Both the position numbers and the translations under genes were made by a program. A stretch of DNA of 27,913 bases from VFZL01 sp046734915 (GTDB lineage: Bacteria; Acidobacteriota; Vicinamibacteria; Vicinamibacterales; CAVVIG01), in assembly GCA_046734915.1 (NCBI GenBank), contig JBKPSC010000488.1, positions 1-27,913 of the forward strand. The letters are read 5' to 3'. Below the pieces are notes generated by a model that worked only from the letters and a program-made list of their open reading frames with translations, was not told the DNA's origin and did no database searches. This document shows, one piece after another, positions 1 to 7,539 of this stretch. The stretch's first letter is position 1. Every line of letters starts with the position of its first letter.

Positions 1-710
1 CGGGCCAACTGGTGCACGGCGTCGGCGAGCCCGTCGCTGGAATCGACGCAGGCCGACGCGGCGCGGTTCCGCCCCAGCAATGTGCCGGTGCGCAGCCGGG
101 GCTCGGGGCGCAGGTAGCGCGCCACGCAGTCGCGTAAGACCGGATCGCTCGAGCCGTTGCGAAGCGCGGCGAGGCCCGCCGCCGCGGCACCGACGCAGCC
201 CGTGACGTACACCTCGTCGCCGGCGCGTGCGCCGCTCCGCGTCAGCGACCCTCGAGGTTTGACGGTGCCGATGGCAGTCACGTCGATGACCATGGGGCCG
301 GTTGTCCTGGTGAGATTCCCCCCGACGAGGTGCACGCCATGCGCGTTGGCGAGCTGCGCGAATCCCTGTGCGAAGGCTTCGAAGTCGCAGAGCGGCAGCG
401 TCGCCGGCAAGGCCATCGAGAGCAGCGCCAGCCTGGGCTGGGCGCCCATTGCCGCGAGATCGCTCAGGTTGACCGCGAGCGACCGAAAGCCGATGGCATC
501 GGGAGGGACGAATCGCCGATCGAAGTGGACCCCTTCGACCAGGGCGTCGACCGTAAGGACTTCGAGGCGATTTCGTTCCGGACTCACCACTGCCGCATCG
601 TCGCCAATGCCAACAGCGAGCCAATCGGGCGAGGGCGCGAGGTGCGCCTGAATGCTCGCAATCAGCTCAGCTTCGGTGCGGTCGGCGACGGTGGGAATCA
701 ACAGCGTCAC
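1..710 (-). CDS. thiL: Thiamine-monophosphate kinase, 3' end outside window
   Basis: This is an open minus-strand frame of 236 codons from a GTG at 710 that runs off the left edge. ThiL phosphorylates thiamine monophosphate to thiamine pyrophosphate with ATP. Visible motifs in order are GIGDDAAV (Mg-ATP loop), TVDALVEGVHF, NLSDLAAMGA, a GGNLTR stretch where the family usually has GGDT, and DSSDGLADA near the window edge. All are typical of the PurM/ThiL fold. The GTG start overlaps the rny stop codon (GTGA), so translation is probably coupled to rny. An ATG at 717 is in another frame. The C-terminal domain is not visible. Identity is clear; only completeness is unknown. Confidence 0.93.
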   Translation of the reverse strand, partial: MTLLIPTVADRTEAELIASIQAHLAPSPDWLAVGIGDDAAVVSPERNRLEVLTVDALVEGVHFDRRFVPPDAIGFRSLAVNLSDLAAMGAQPRLALLSMALPATLPLCDFEAFAQGFAQLANAHGVHLVGGNLTRTTGPMVIDVTAIGTVKPRGSLTRSGARAGDEVYVTGCVGAAAAGLAALRNGSSDPVLRDCVARYLRPEPRLRTGTLLGRNRAASACVDSSDGLADAVHQLA

Positions 711-2281
711 TTGGCATAGTCTACGGCTCGCGTTTCGCGGATGACCGTAACCTTGATCTGCCCGGGGTACTCGAGTTCGTTTTCGATGCGGCGGGCGATG
801 TCCTTGGAGAGCCAGATTGCCTCTTCGTCCGAAATCTTTTCGCTCTCGACCATGATGCGGATCTCGCGGCCGGCCTGAAGCGCGAAGGCCTTCGAGACGC
901 CCTTGAACGAGTCGGCGATGTCCTCGAGCTTCTCGAGACGCTTGACGTAGGATTCGAGAATGTCGCGGCGGGCGCCAGGCCGCGCCGCCGAAATGGCGTC
1001 AGCCGCCTGCACGATCATCGCTTCGAGCGACGGCCAGTCGATGTCCATGTGATGGGCGGCCATGGCCATCACGACGGCGTCGCTCTCGCCGTGCTTGCGC
1101 AGGAAGTCGATGCCGAGCTCGAGGTGCGTGCCCTGCATCTCGCGGTCGATCGCCTTGCCGATGTCGTGAAGGAACGCCGCGCGCACCGCCACGTGTGCGT
1201 CGAGACCGACTTCGCGGGCCATGATGCCGGCCAGGCGCGCGACCTCGGCCGAGTGTGCGAGGACGTTCTGGCCGTAGCTGGTGCGAAACTTCAACCGCCC
1301 CATGAGCCGGTGAATCTCGGGATGCAGATCGTGCAGCCCCAGTTCGAACGCTGCGCCGGCGCCTTCCTTGCGCACGGCCTCGTCGGTTTCGTCCTTGACC
1401 TTCTGCACGACCTCTTCGATGCGCGCCGGATGGATGCGGCCGTCGGCGATGAGACGCTCGATCGCCTGCTTGGCAATCTCGCGCCGGTAGGGGTCGAAGG
1501 CGGAGAGAATGATCGCGCCCGGCGTGTCGTCGACGATGAGATCGACGCCGGTGGCCATTTCCAGCGCGCGAATGTTGCGCCCTTCGCGGCCGATGATCCG
1601 TCCCTTCAGATCGTCGCTCGGCAGATCGACGACTGAAACGGTGGTCTCGATGGCGTGCTCGGCGGCGCTGCGCTGAATGGCCTCGGTGATGTACTGCTTC
1701 GCGCGATCGGTCGCGACCTCGCGGGCCTCGGCGTCCAGCCGTTTCAGGAGATTCGCCGCATCGTGCCGGGCGTCGGCTTCGATCTGCTTGAGCAGCAGAT
1801 CCTTCGCCTCGTCGGCGGTGAGCCCGGCGACCCGCTCCAACTCATGCTGCTGCTGCGCCACCAGCCGATCGAACTTGGCGCGCAGCGTCTCGGCGGACTT
1901 CTCCTGTTCCGCGACCTTGCGCTCGCGGCCGGTCAATTCCTTCTCGAGCCGCTCGACCGTCAGCTGGCGATCGGCAATGACGGTCTCACGGCGGCTGATG
2001 ACCTGCTCGAGGGTTTGCGCTTGCTGACGGTCCTGGCGCGCCTGGCGCTCGGCTTCGGCCATCAACTCGTGGGCCTTTTCCTTGGCGTCGAGGACGGCCT
2101 CTTTCTTATACGCCTCGGCGTCGCGCTCGGCCTCCTTGACGATGCGGAGTGCCTGCTCTTCGGCGCGCCCGACGGTTTCCGCCGCAATCCGCCGGCGGTT
2201 GGCGACCCATACGGCAAACACTGCCGCCGCGGTGACGATCGTCACGACGACGTTCAGCAGGTACCCGACGATCGGTGGCAC
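707..2281 (-). CDS. rny: Ribonuclease Y
   Basis: A membrane-anchored endoribonuclease that starts decay of many mRNAs. The 524-residue product has the full RNase Y layout: one N-terminal transmembrane helix (about residues 5-27), a long charged coiled coil (about 30-200), a KH domain with GRIIGREGRNIRALE, and an HD phosphohydrolase domain with LAHSAEVARLAG, FLHDIGKAID and the AHHMD motif. The start is GTG at 2281, preceded by GGAAAGGA at a workable distance. No other start would keep the membrane helix. It lies downstream of the 6S RNA gene and overlaps thiL by 4 nt. In Bacillus rny is next to ymdB; here ymdB is about 17 kb away. Confidence 0.97.
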   Translation of the reverse strand: MPPIVGYLLNVVVTIVTAAAVFAVWVANRRRIAAETVGRAEEQALRIVKEAERDAEAYKKEAVLDAKEKAHELMAEAERQARQDRQQAQTLEQVISRRETVIADRQLTVERLEKELTGRERKVAEQEKSAETLRAKFDRLVAQQQHELERVAGLTADEAKDLLLKQIEADARHDAANLLKRLDAEAREVATDRAKQYITEAIQRSAAEHAIETTVSVVDLPSDDLKGRIIGREGRNIRALEMATGVDLIVDDTPGAIILSAFDPYRREIAKQAIERLIADGRIHPARIEEVVQKVKDETDEAVRKEGAGAAFELGLHDLHPEIHRLMGRLKFRTSYGQNVLAHSAEVARLAGIMAREVGLDAHVAVRAAFLHDIGKAIDREMQGTHLELGIDFLRKHGESDAVVMAMAAHHMDIDWPSLEAMIVQAADAISAARPGARRDILESYVKRLEKLEDIADSFKGVSKAFALQAGREIRIMVESEKISDEEAIWLSKDIARRIENELEYPGQIKVTVIRETRAVDYAK

Positions 2282-2300
2282 GCGTGACGTCCTTTCCGGT

Positions 2301-2355
2301 GACCCATGTCGGGCTTGGCTGGGTCGGCGCCGCGCGCGGGGGGCTTCACCCCGCG
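2301..2355 (-). other. Two hairpins in the rny leader
   Basis: Between the 6S RNA and rny there are two perfect inverted repeats: CGCGGGG/CCCCGCG (2335-2341 and 2349-2355, 7-nt loop) and GACCCA/TGGGTC (2301-2306 and 2320-2325). Neither is followed by a T run on the minus strand, so they are not classical terminators. They may process or stabilise the rny leader. Function is inferred only. Confidence 0.4.
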
Positions 2356-2386
2356 GTCGAAGAGTCAGGAAGGAAATGGAACGAAA

Positions 2387-2576
2387 GGACCCCGCTTTGC
2401 CGTGTGGGGAGGTCGATGAACCTGCGTAAGCAGGTGGAACCGCTCTGAAAGCCGCGCTTCAGGCTTCCTCGCTCAGAGGCATGCACACCACGCAGCGTCG
2501 CGACTCACTTGGATGAAACGTTGGCTCAAACGAGCCTACCGCCATCACGCGCAAAGCAGGAACTCAAACTCTTCGT
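2387..2576 (-). ncRNA. ssrS: 6S RNA
   Basis: 6S RNA binds sigma70-RNA polymerase as an open-promoter mimic. The roughly 190-nt minus-strand transcript has a closing stem in which CCUGCUUUGC (2551-2560) pairs with GCAAAGCGGG (2391-2400, one G-U), extended by CGUG/CACG (2546-2549 with 2401-2404). The 3' side of the bubble carries a 6-bp hairpin ACCUGC/GCAGGU (2420-2435). The apical hairpin is CCUC-UGAGC-GAGG (2467-2479). Primary sequence also matches remembered E. coli 6S segments: UGAGCC..UUUCAU, GGUGUGCAUGC and CGAGGAAGCCU. It lies just downstream of zapA on the same strand, as in E. coli zapA-ssrS. The ends are estimates from the -10 box and the closing stem. Confidence 0.88.
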
Positions 2577-2581
2577 CGCGA

Positions 2582-2590
2582 ATTCTAGCA
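2582..2590 (-). promoter_or_regulatory. Extended -10 promoter of the 6S RNA
   Basis: The minus strand reads TGCTAGAAT, an extended -10 (TGn) joined to TAGAAT, five of six matches to TATAAT. No good -35 is present at 16-18 nt, which fits an extended -10 promoter. The predicted start, about 2576, falls just outside the 6S closing stem. Confidence 0.6.
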
Positions 2591-2636
2591 CACGGACGGA
2601 AGGAAAAGGTGTGCGTGGACAGAGTGCACACCATGT

Positions 2637-2840
2637 CAGTTCCTGGTTCTGCGTTCTGGGTCCTGGGTTCCCAGCTCCGTTGTTCTTGGTTCCGTGGTTC
2701 TGGGTTCTTGGTTCGCGAGTTTGAGGCGTGAGCCCGTGGCGGTGAGCACGCAAGACCGACGGACAGCAACCCATAACCGCAAGAACGCAGAACTGCGGAA
2801 CCGGGAACCTAGAACCCAGATCCGCAGAACGCGGAACCGA
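2637..2840. repeat. Paired degenerate GGTTCT-type repeat arms
   Basis: This gap between zapA and the 6S promoter is filled with imperfect copies of a GGTTCTGG/GGGTTCTT-like unit (2640-2717). About 60 nt later come copies in the opposite sense, GAACGCAGAAC/GGAACC-like (2776-2839). A perfect 12-bp inverted match links 2646-2657 (GTTCTGCGTTCT) with 2782-2793, and a 10-bp match links 2699-2708 with 2811-2820. The whole can fold as a long imperfect hairpin in either strand. No ORF there looks real. Confidence 0.75.
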
Positions 2841-2855
2841 CAGGTCTTTTACAAG

Positions 2856-3152
2856 TTACGAGGCTATTAGGAGCCGGTCGACGATCCGTTCGAGCTCCTC
2901 GGCGCGTTCGGCGAGGCGGCCGGCGCGGTCGCGCGTGATGTCTTTGCTACGGAAGAGCTCATCGGCAATGTTGAGCGCCGCGAGCACGGCCAGCCGCAGG
3001 GAATCGCCCGACGGCGTGGAGTCGGCGGCCAGCCGCATCCGCTCGTCGACGTACGCTGCGAGGCGCGCAACGTACTCTTGATCGAGCGTGCTGCGGATCG
3101 GATACCGCTGCCCGTGAATCTGCACCGAGACGACGCGGCCTGAATCGGACAT
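2856..3152 (-). CDS. zapA: Cell division protein ZapA
   Basis: ZapA bundles FtsZ protofilaments in the Z ring. The 98-residue protein has the N-terminal beta-rich head typical of the family (VSVQIHGQRYPIRS, then the DQEYVARLAAYVDERM helix). A long helical tail follows with ALNIADELF and a heptad-like ending (AERAEELERIVDRLL) that forms the dimerising coiled coil. Length is normal. It starts at ATG 3152, 3 nt after the stop of the coiled-coil gene upstream. Downstream come the repeat region and the 6S RNA, the same zapA-6S order as in Proteobacteria. Confidence 0.92.
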   Translation of the reverse strand: MSDSGRVVSVQIHGQRYPIRSTLDQEYVARLAAYVDERMRLAADSTPSGDSLRLAVLAALNIADELFRSKDITRDRAGRLAERAEELERIVDRLLIAS

Positions 3153-3155
3153 TGG

Positions 3156-3434
3156 CTAAAGATTGAGCGACTCGAGCTGCTCGAGCATGTCGGTCACGCG
3201 CGTGCGGATGATGTCCCGCTCCTCGCGCAACGAATTCACCTCGGTCGACAGCCCGTCGTTCGAAGCGATCTGTCCGTTGAGCCGTTCGATCTCCCGACTG
3301 AGGCGCTCGTTTTCCGCGACCGCCTTGGCCTGGTCGCTCTTGAGGCGTTCGACGATGCCAACGACGAGCTTCAGCTTTTCCTCGAGGCGATCGATGGCGT
3401 CGAGCTCGAGGGCACGGGTGGCGGTCTTTACCAT
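3156..3434 (-). CDS. ZapB-like coiled-coil division protein
   Basis: A 92-residue protein that is almost entirely coiled coil: LDRLEEKLKLVVGIVERLK, then ENERLSREIERLNGQI and a C-terminal EERDIIRTRVTDMLEQLESL. There is no signal peptide or membrane segment. Size, heptad pattern and position 3 nt upstream of zapA suggest a ZapB-type or other small division coiled coil that partners ZapA. Such sequences diverge fast, so family assignment rests mainly on context. It lies 25 nt after pheT. A plain structural coiled coil of another family cannot be excluded. Confidence 0.72.
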   Translation of the reverse strand: MVKTATRALELDAIDRLEEKLKLVVGIVERLKSDQAKAVAENERLSREIERLNGQIASNDGLSTEVNSLREERDIIRTRVTDMLEQLESLNL

Positions 3435-3459
3435 GACGACAGTCCTTCCGAATGAGACG

Positions 3460-5547
3460 TCAACGCTGAACCGCGCCGTGCGTATGGATCAGAGCGGCCA
3501 GCACGCGGTCGAAACTCTGCTGCACTTCGCCATCGGTCAGCGTCCGATCGGCTGACTGGAACGTCAGCCTGACCGAAAGACTCACTGACTCATCGGCGAC
3601 GCCTTTGCCCTGATATCGATCGAAGAACGCGATCGAAACGAGCGGCGCCGGTGCGCCGACGGCAGCCGCCTGAATGGTGCCACGGATGGTCTCCGCAGAC
3701 AAGCGGTCGGACACGACAACAGAGAGATCGCGCACGACGGCGGGGAACCGCGGCAGCGGCCGGACGGTGCCGTCGCGCGGCTGGCGCGCCGCATCGAGCG
3801 TGTCGAGGTCGAGTTCGGCGACGATGACCTTGTCCTGCCGTGGCGCGCCGCGGCTCTCGACGATGCGCGGCGCGACGACGCCGATGGGACCAATTGCGGT
3901 CTCGCCGGCGAATACCCGCGCGGTCTGGCCGTCGACCAGATAAGGAATGGACGCGGGCGCCAGGCGCAGCGGCACATCGAGGACGCTGCCGATCGTTTCG
4001 ACCAATCCTTTGACATCGAAGAAGTCGACCTGGCGTCCGCTTCGCGACCAGTGTTCCGGTTCTGCGGCGCCCGTCCAGGCGATGCCGATTCGACGTCGTT
4101 CGCCATCGGTCGCGGTGAAGCACGCGCCAATCTCGAAGACCGCGACGTCGCGGCGGCCGTGCCGGCGATTGTGAGCCACGGTGTCCACGAGGCCGGGCAG
4201 CAGCGACGGACGGAGCACGTCAAACGTCGCCGAAAGGGGGTTCGCGATAGGCACGAGCGAGGCCTTCGCGTCGCCTTCGACGAACGTGCTCGCGGCGGCC
4301 TGTTCCACGAACCCGAATGTGACGGCCTCCGTGAGACCGGCGGCGTTCGCGGCCTGGCGCAGCTGCCGGTCGCGCACCACGCGCGAATCCGGAGCGGCGG
4401 CGGGGGCCACCATCGGTGGAAACGTCGGCTCGAGCTTGTCGAATCCGTAATGCCGTCCGACTTCTTCGATGAGATCGACCTCGCGAAGAAGATCCACGCG
4501 AAACGTCGGCGCTTCGACCTCCCATCCGGCGGACGTCGGCGTCACCGTAAGGCCGAGCGAACTCAGAATCCGCCGGACGTCCGCATCGGGCACCTTCACG
4601 CCGAGCAGCAGCTGGATGCGCTGCCGGCGAAGGATCAGCCGGCGCGGGCCGCGCGGCGATGGATAACAGTCGACGATGGCCCCGGCACGTGTGCCGGCGC
4701 CGACCAGCTCCATGAGCGCCAGGGCACGCTCAAGGGCGGCGACCGGTGCGTTGATGTCGGCGCCGCGCTCGAATCTGGCCGACGCCTCGGTTTTGAGTCC
4801 AAGCCGCTTGCTGGTGCGCCGCACCGAGGCTGGCTGAAAGCACGCGCTTTCGAACGCAACAAGTCGCGTGTCGGCCGAGACCTCCGACGTCGCGCCACCC
4901 ATCACGCCGGCGATCGCCTGCGGACGCGTGGCGTCGGCGATGACCAGCATCTCGGGCGTCAGCTTGCGATGGATGGCATCCAGGGTCGTGATGGCCTCAT
5001 CCGGCGCTGCGCGCCGGATGCGAAGCTCGGCGCCATCGAGGCGCGCGTGGTCGAACGCGTGCATCGGATGGCCCATCTCCATCAGGACGTAGTTCGTGAC
5101 GTCGACGAGCGGACTGATGGGTCGAACGCCGGCCGCCGCGAGACGGGCAGTCATCCACGCTGGTGACACGGAGGCCGTGACCTCGGCGAGCGCGGCCGCA
5201 TACCGGGGGCAGCCCTCCGCGTCTTCGAGGGTCACCCGCAGGCGGCTGTCGGTCTGGCCAGCCGAACTCCGTGACGCGAGTGGTAGCGCGTGCGGCAGAT
5301 CGTACGCCGTGGCGATCTCGCGCGCGAAGCCGACAACGCTGAGACAGTCCGGCCGGTTGGCCGTGACCTCGAAGTCGATCACCGCATCCGGGCCCACGGC
5401 TTGCGGCGACCAGGGCGGCCGCACGTCGTCTGGCGCCGGCTCGATGGCCGCGACTTCGAAGCCGCGCAGCGCAAGCGTGTCGGCGATCTGGTCGGGCGTA
5501 GCGGTGACACCCACGAAATCTCGGACCCAGGACACCAGGAGACGCAT
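3460..5547 (-). CDS. pheT: Phenylalanine-tRNA ligase beta subunit lacking the OB tRNA-binding domain
   Basis: The beta chain of the alpha2-beta2 PheRS that charges tRNA-Phe and edits Tyr-tRNA-Phe. The 695-residue protein begins with the usual B1 start (SWVRDFV, then ALRGFEVAAIE). It then passes within about 20 residues to the conserved FEVTANRPDCLSVVGFAREIA segment. The EMAP-II/OB-fold domain of about 100 residues that normally sits between them is absent. The B3/B4 editing region, a B5 domain (RRQRIQLLLG, near 310-380), the core and a C-terminal anticodon-binding FDX-ACB domain (FPAVVRDLSVVV to the end) are all present. It starts 2 nt after pheS. No frameshift is seen, so the shortening looks like a true family variant. 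Confidence 0.96.
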   Translation of the reverse strand: MRLLVSWVRDFVGVTATPDQIADTLALRGFEVAAIEPAPDDVRPPWSPQAVGPDAVIDFEVTANRPDCLSVVGFAREIATAYDLPHALPLASRSSAGQTDSRLRVTLEDAEGCPRYAAALAEVTASVSPAWMTARLAAAGVRPISPLVDVTNYVLMEMGHPMHAFDHARLDGAELRIRRAAPDEAITTLDAIHRKLTPEMLVIADATRPQAIAGVMGGATSEVSADTRLVAFESACFQPASVRRTSKRLGLKTEASARFERGADINAPVAALERALALMELVGAGTRAGAIVDCYPSPRGPRRLILRRQRIQLLLGVKVPDADVRRILSSLGLTVTPTSAGWEVEAPTFRVDLLREVDLIEEVGRHYGFDKLEPTFPPMVAPAAAPDSRVVRDRQLRQAANAAGLTEAVTFGFVEQAAASTFVEGDAKASLVPIANPLSATFDVLRPSLLPGLVDTVAHNRRHGRRDVAVFEIGACFTATDGERRRIGIAWTGAAEPEHWSRSGRQVDFFDVKGLVETIGSVLDVPLRLAPASIPYLVDGQTARVFAGETAIGPIGVVAPRIVESRGAPRQDKVIVAELDLDTLDAARQPRDGTVRPLPRFPAVVRDLSVVVSDRLSAETIRGTIQAAAVGAPAPLVSIAFFDRYQGKGVADESVSLSVRLTFQSADRTLTDGEVQQSFDRVLAALIHTHGAVQR

Positions 5548-5549
5548 GG

Positions 5550-6614
5550 TCAGATTGCGAACTGCTCGAGGAAGCGGATGTCGTTCTCGAAGAACAACCT
5601 GATGTCCTGCACCTGGTGCCGCAGGATGGCCACGCGCTCGATGCCAATGCCGAACGCGAAGCCGGTGTAACGCTCGGCGTCGTAGCCCACGGCTTCGAAG
5701 ACGGCGGGATGAACCATGCCGCAGCCGCCGACTTCAATCCAGCCCGTGCGTTTGCACATCTGGCAGCCGGCGCCATCGCATTGCCAGCAGCTGATGTCGA
5801 CCTCGGCGCTGGGCTCCGTGTACGGAAAGAAGCTCGGTCGGAATCGCACCCGCGCGGTCGGCGAGAACATGTCCCGAGCGAACGCCGTAAGGGTGCCCTT
5901 CAGATCGGCGAGCGAGATGCCGTCGCCAACCGCCAGGCCCTCCATCTGCGTGAACATCGGCGTGTGCGTCAGGTCGAGATCGTCGCGGCGGTAGACCCGT
6001 CCGGGCGCGACGATGCGCACGGGCGGCTGATGCGCCTGCATATAGCGGATTTGAATCGACGACGTGTGCGTGCGGAGCATGGTTCGCTGATCGTCGGGAC
6101 GCCCGCTTTCGCCGATGATCGGCGCGGCCAGATAGAGCGTGTCCTGCATGTCGCGCGCGGGATGCTCGGCCGGCATGTTCGACGCGTCGAAACAGTGCCA
6201 CTCGTCCTCGGCTTCGGGCCCTTCGACGATGGCAAAACCCATGCGGGTGAAGATCGCTTCCATGCCGTCGCGCACGAGGGTCAGCGGATGGCGACGCCCT
6301 AACGGCGCGGGCCGGCCGGGGAGTGTGACGTCCACTGCGTCAGCCGGCCGGGTGTGTTGTTGCGCCTCCGTCTGGTAGGCCTTCCAGCGAAGCTCGATGG
6401 CCTGCTTGACCTCGTTGACGACGCGGCCCAACTCACGGCGCGCGTCGGGCGGGGCGCTGGCGAGCCGCTGCATCAACTCGGCGACAAGGCCACCCTTGCG
6501 ACCCAGATAGCGATCGCGCACGGCCTGGGCCGCGGCGGCGGAGCTTGCGCTCGACAGCGCCTGATCGAATTCGTCGGCGAGCGCGCGAATGTCGTCGAGT
6601 TGGGTCGGGTTCAT
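5550..6614 (-). CDS. pheS: Phenylalanine-tRNA ligase alpha subunit
   Basis: The class II catalytic chain of PheRS, 354 residues. It has an N-terminal coiled coil (about 1-85), then the catalytic domain: EGPEAEDEWHCFDASN, RTHTSSIQIRYM, GRVYRRDDLDLTHTPMFTQMEG (motif 2) and FGIGIERVAILRH (motif 3). A CxxC-x4-CxxC knuckle (C276, C279, C284, C287) precedes GWIEVGGCGMVHP. This knuckle occurs in many bacterial PheS and probably holds a metal. It starts at ATG 6614. The gap to rplT upstream holds a CACGAAG repeat hairpin. pheT follows after 2 nt. Confidence 0.97.
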   Translation of the reverse strand: MNPTQLDDIRALADEFDQALSSASSAAAAQAVRDRYLGRKGGLVAELMQRLASAPPDARRELGRVVNEVKQAIELRWKAYQTEAQQHTRPADAVDVTLPGRPAPLGRRHPLTLVRDGMEAIFTRMGFAIVEGPEAEDEWHCFDASNMPAEHPARDMQDTLYLAAPIIGESGRPDDQRTMLRTHTSSIQIRYMQAHQPPVRIVAPGRVYRRDDLDLTHTPMFTQMEGLAVGDGISLADLKGTLTAFARDMFSPTARVRFRPSFFPYTEPSAEVDISCWQCDGAGCQMCKRTGWIEVGGCGMVHPAVFEAVGYDAERYTGFAFGIGIERVAILRHQVQDIRLFFENDIRFLEQFAI

Positions 6615-6631
6615 CGAGGGCGACAGTACAT

Positions 6632-6676
6632 CACGAAGACACGAAGGGCACGAAGGGATTTCTCCGCTTCGTGCCC
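6632..6676. repeat. CACGAAG repeat with hairpin in the rplT-pheS gap
   Basis: Three copies of CACGAAG start at 6632, 6640 and 6649. The last lies within GGGCACGAAG (6646-6655), which is perfectly inverted as CTTCGTGCCC at 6667-6676 around an 11-nt loop. Such CACGAAG/CTTCGTG repeats turn up in gaps of many unrelated environmental bacteria. On the minus strand the hairpin is in the pheS leader and has no T run. Confidence 0.7.
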
Positions 6677-6710
6677 CGTGACAGCAGCGATCGAGTGATG
6701 GGACGCCGGA

Positions 6711-7079
6711 TCAGGCCGCGGTGCTCTTGGCGGCGGCCTTCGCCTGCTTCGCAAGCGTGGCGAACGCAGCCGGACTGGCAATCGCCAGCTCTGAGAGACT
6801 CTTGCGATCGAGGCCGATGCCCGCTTGCTTCAGACCGTTCATGAACTGGCCGTACGTCAGACCATTGTCGCGTGCGGCGGCGTTGATACGGATGACCCAC
6901 AGCCGACGGAAATCGCGCTTCTTGCGGCGGCGGCCGACGAACGCGTACTTGAGCGCCGTGTCGACCGACTCTTTCGCGGCGCGATACAGCTTGCTCTTGT
7001 TGGCGTAGTAGCCCTTCGCCAGCCCCAGCAGCTTCTTGCGCTTGGCGCGACGAACGGTCCCTCTCTTGACGCGTGGCAT
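6711..7079 (-). CDS. rplT: 50S ribosomal protein L20
   Basis: L20 binds 23S rRNA early in large-subunit assembly. The 122-residue protein shows the family pattern: MPRVKRGTVRRAKRKKLL, KGYYANKSKLYRAAKESV, YAFVGRRRKKRDFRRLWV and RDNGLTYGQFMNGLKQAGI. An open frame extends to 7148, but those 23 codons read through the intergenic repeat. The start at 7079 gives the conserved N-terminus and has GAGG upstream. The C-terminus ends in an Ala/Lys-rich tail. In many bacteria L20 represses its own operon, and the long inverted repeat just upstream could take part in such control; that is inference. Confidence 0.98.
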   Translation of the reverse strand: MPRVKRGTVRRAKRKKLLGLAKGYYANKSKLYRAAKESVDTALKYAFVGRRRKKRDFRRLWVIRINAAARDNGLTYGQFMNGLKQAGIGLDRKSLSELAIASPAAFATLAKQAKAAAKSTAA

Positions 7080-7118
7080 TCCTACCTCACTCTTCAAACG
7101 GGGGAATGTGGAACGGGG

Positions 7119-7296
7119 GAATGAAGGAATGGCAATGAGGAATGCCAATGAGGAATGCCAATGAGGAATGGCAATTCACGACTGGGCTCGCTGCGTCCGG
7201 CAGTCCAGATTTTCGATTCCCTCATTGCCGTATTACTCATTCCCTCATTGCCTGATTACCATTCCCTCATTCCCTGATTCCCTCATTCCTTCATTC
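7119..7296. repeat. Long imperfect inverted repeat between rpmI and rplT
   Basis: The left arm (about 7101-7175) is built of GGAATGNCAATGA-like units. The right arm (about 7213-7296) is built of the complementary CCTCATTGCC/CATTCCCT units. The outer ends match perfectly over 13 bp (GAATGAAGGAATG at 7119-7131 with 7284-7296). GGCAATGAGG at 7131-7140 has perfect inverted partners at 7220-7229 and 7243-7252. The rpmI-rplT mRNA can therefore fold into alternative long hairpins. No coding is evident. Confidence 0.8.
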
Positions 7297-7302
7297 GACA
7301 AT

Positions 7303-7500
7303 CTACTTATACGGAAGCATGCGTGCGAGCTTGGCGCTGTCCGCCTCGGACACCGTCGTCAAGCCGCGCAGCTGACGCTTCCGCTTGGTCGTTTTGCTGC
7401 TCAGGATGTGGCGCTTGAAGGCGCTCCCGCGCAGGAACTTGCCCGACTTGGTCCGCTTGAAGCGCTTGGCGGCGCCCCGATGGGTCTTCAGCTTCGGCAT
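7303..7500 (-). CDS. rpmI: 50S ribosomal protein L35
   Basis: A 65-residue, very basic ribosomal protein with the full L35 signature: MPKLKTHRGAAKRFKRTKSGK, then GSAFKRHILSSKTTKRKRQLR and a short tail ending SAKLARMLPYK. Length is standard. It lies between infC and rplT in the usual infC-rpmI-rplT order, 39 nt after infC. It is separated from rplT by an unusually long gap of 223 nt filled with inverted repeats. Confidence 0.98.
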   Translation of the reverse strand: MPKLKTHRGAAKRFKRTKSGKFLRGSAFKRHILSSKTTKRKRQLRGLTTVSEADSAKLARMLPYK

Positions 7501-7539
7501 GATCTGATTCTCTCGTCCGTCTGACTGTCCCGCGACGGC

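Noticed and set aside
2509..2774. Several 70-80 codon frames over the 6S and repeat region
   Set aside because: They translate the repeat units into low-complexity protein and lack ribosome sites; RNA structure explains the DNA better.
4051..5166. Plus-strand 371-codon frame opposite pheT
   Set aside because: Its composition (Arg, His, Gly, Asp rich) is that of a shadow frame, and pheT on the other strand has full domain support.
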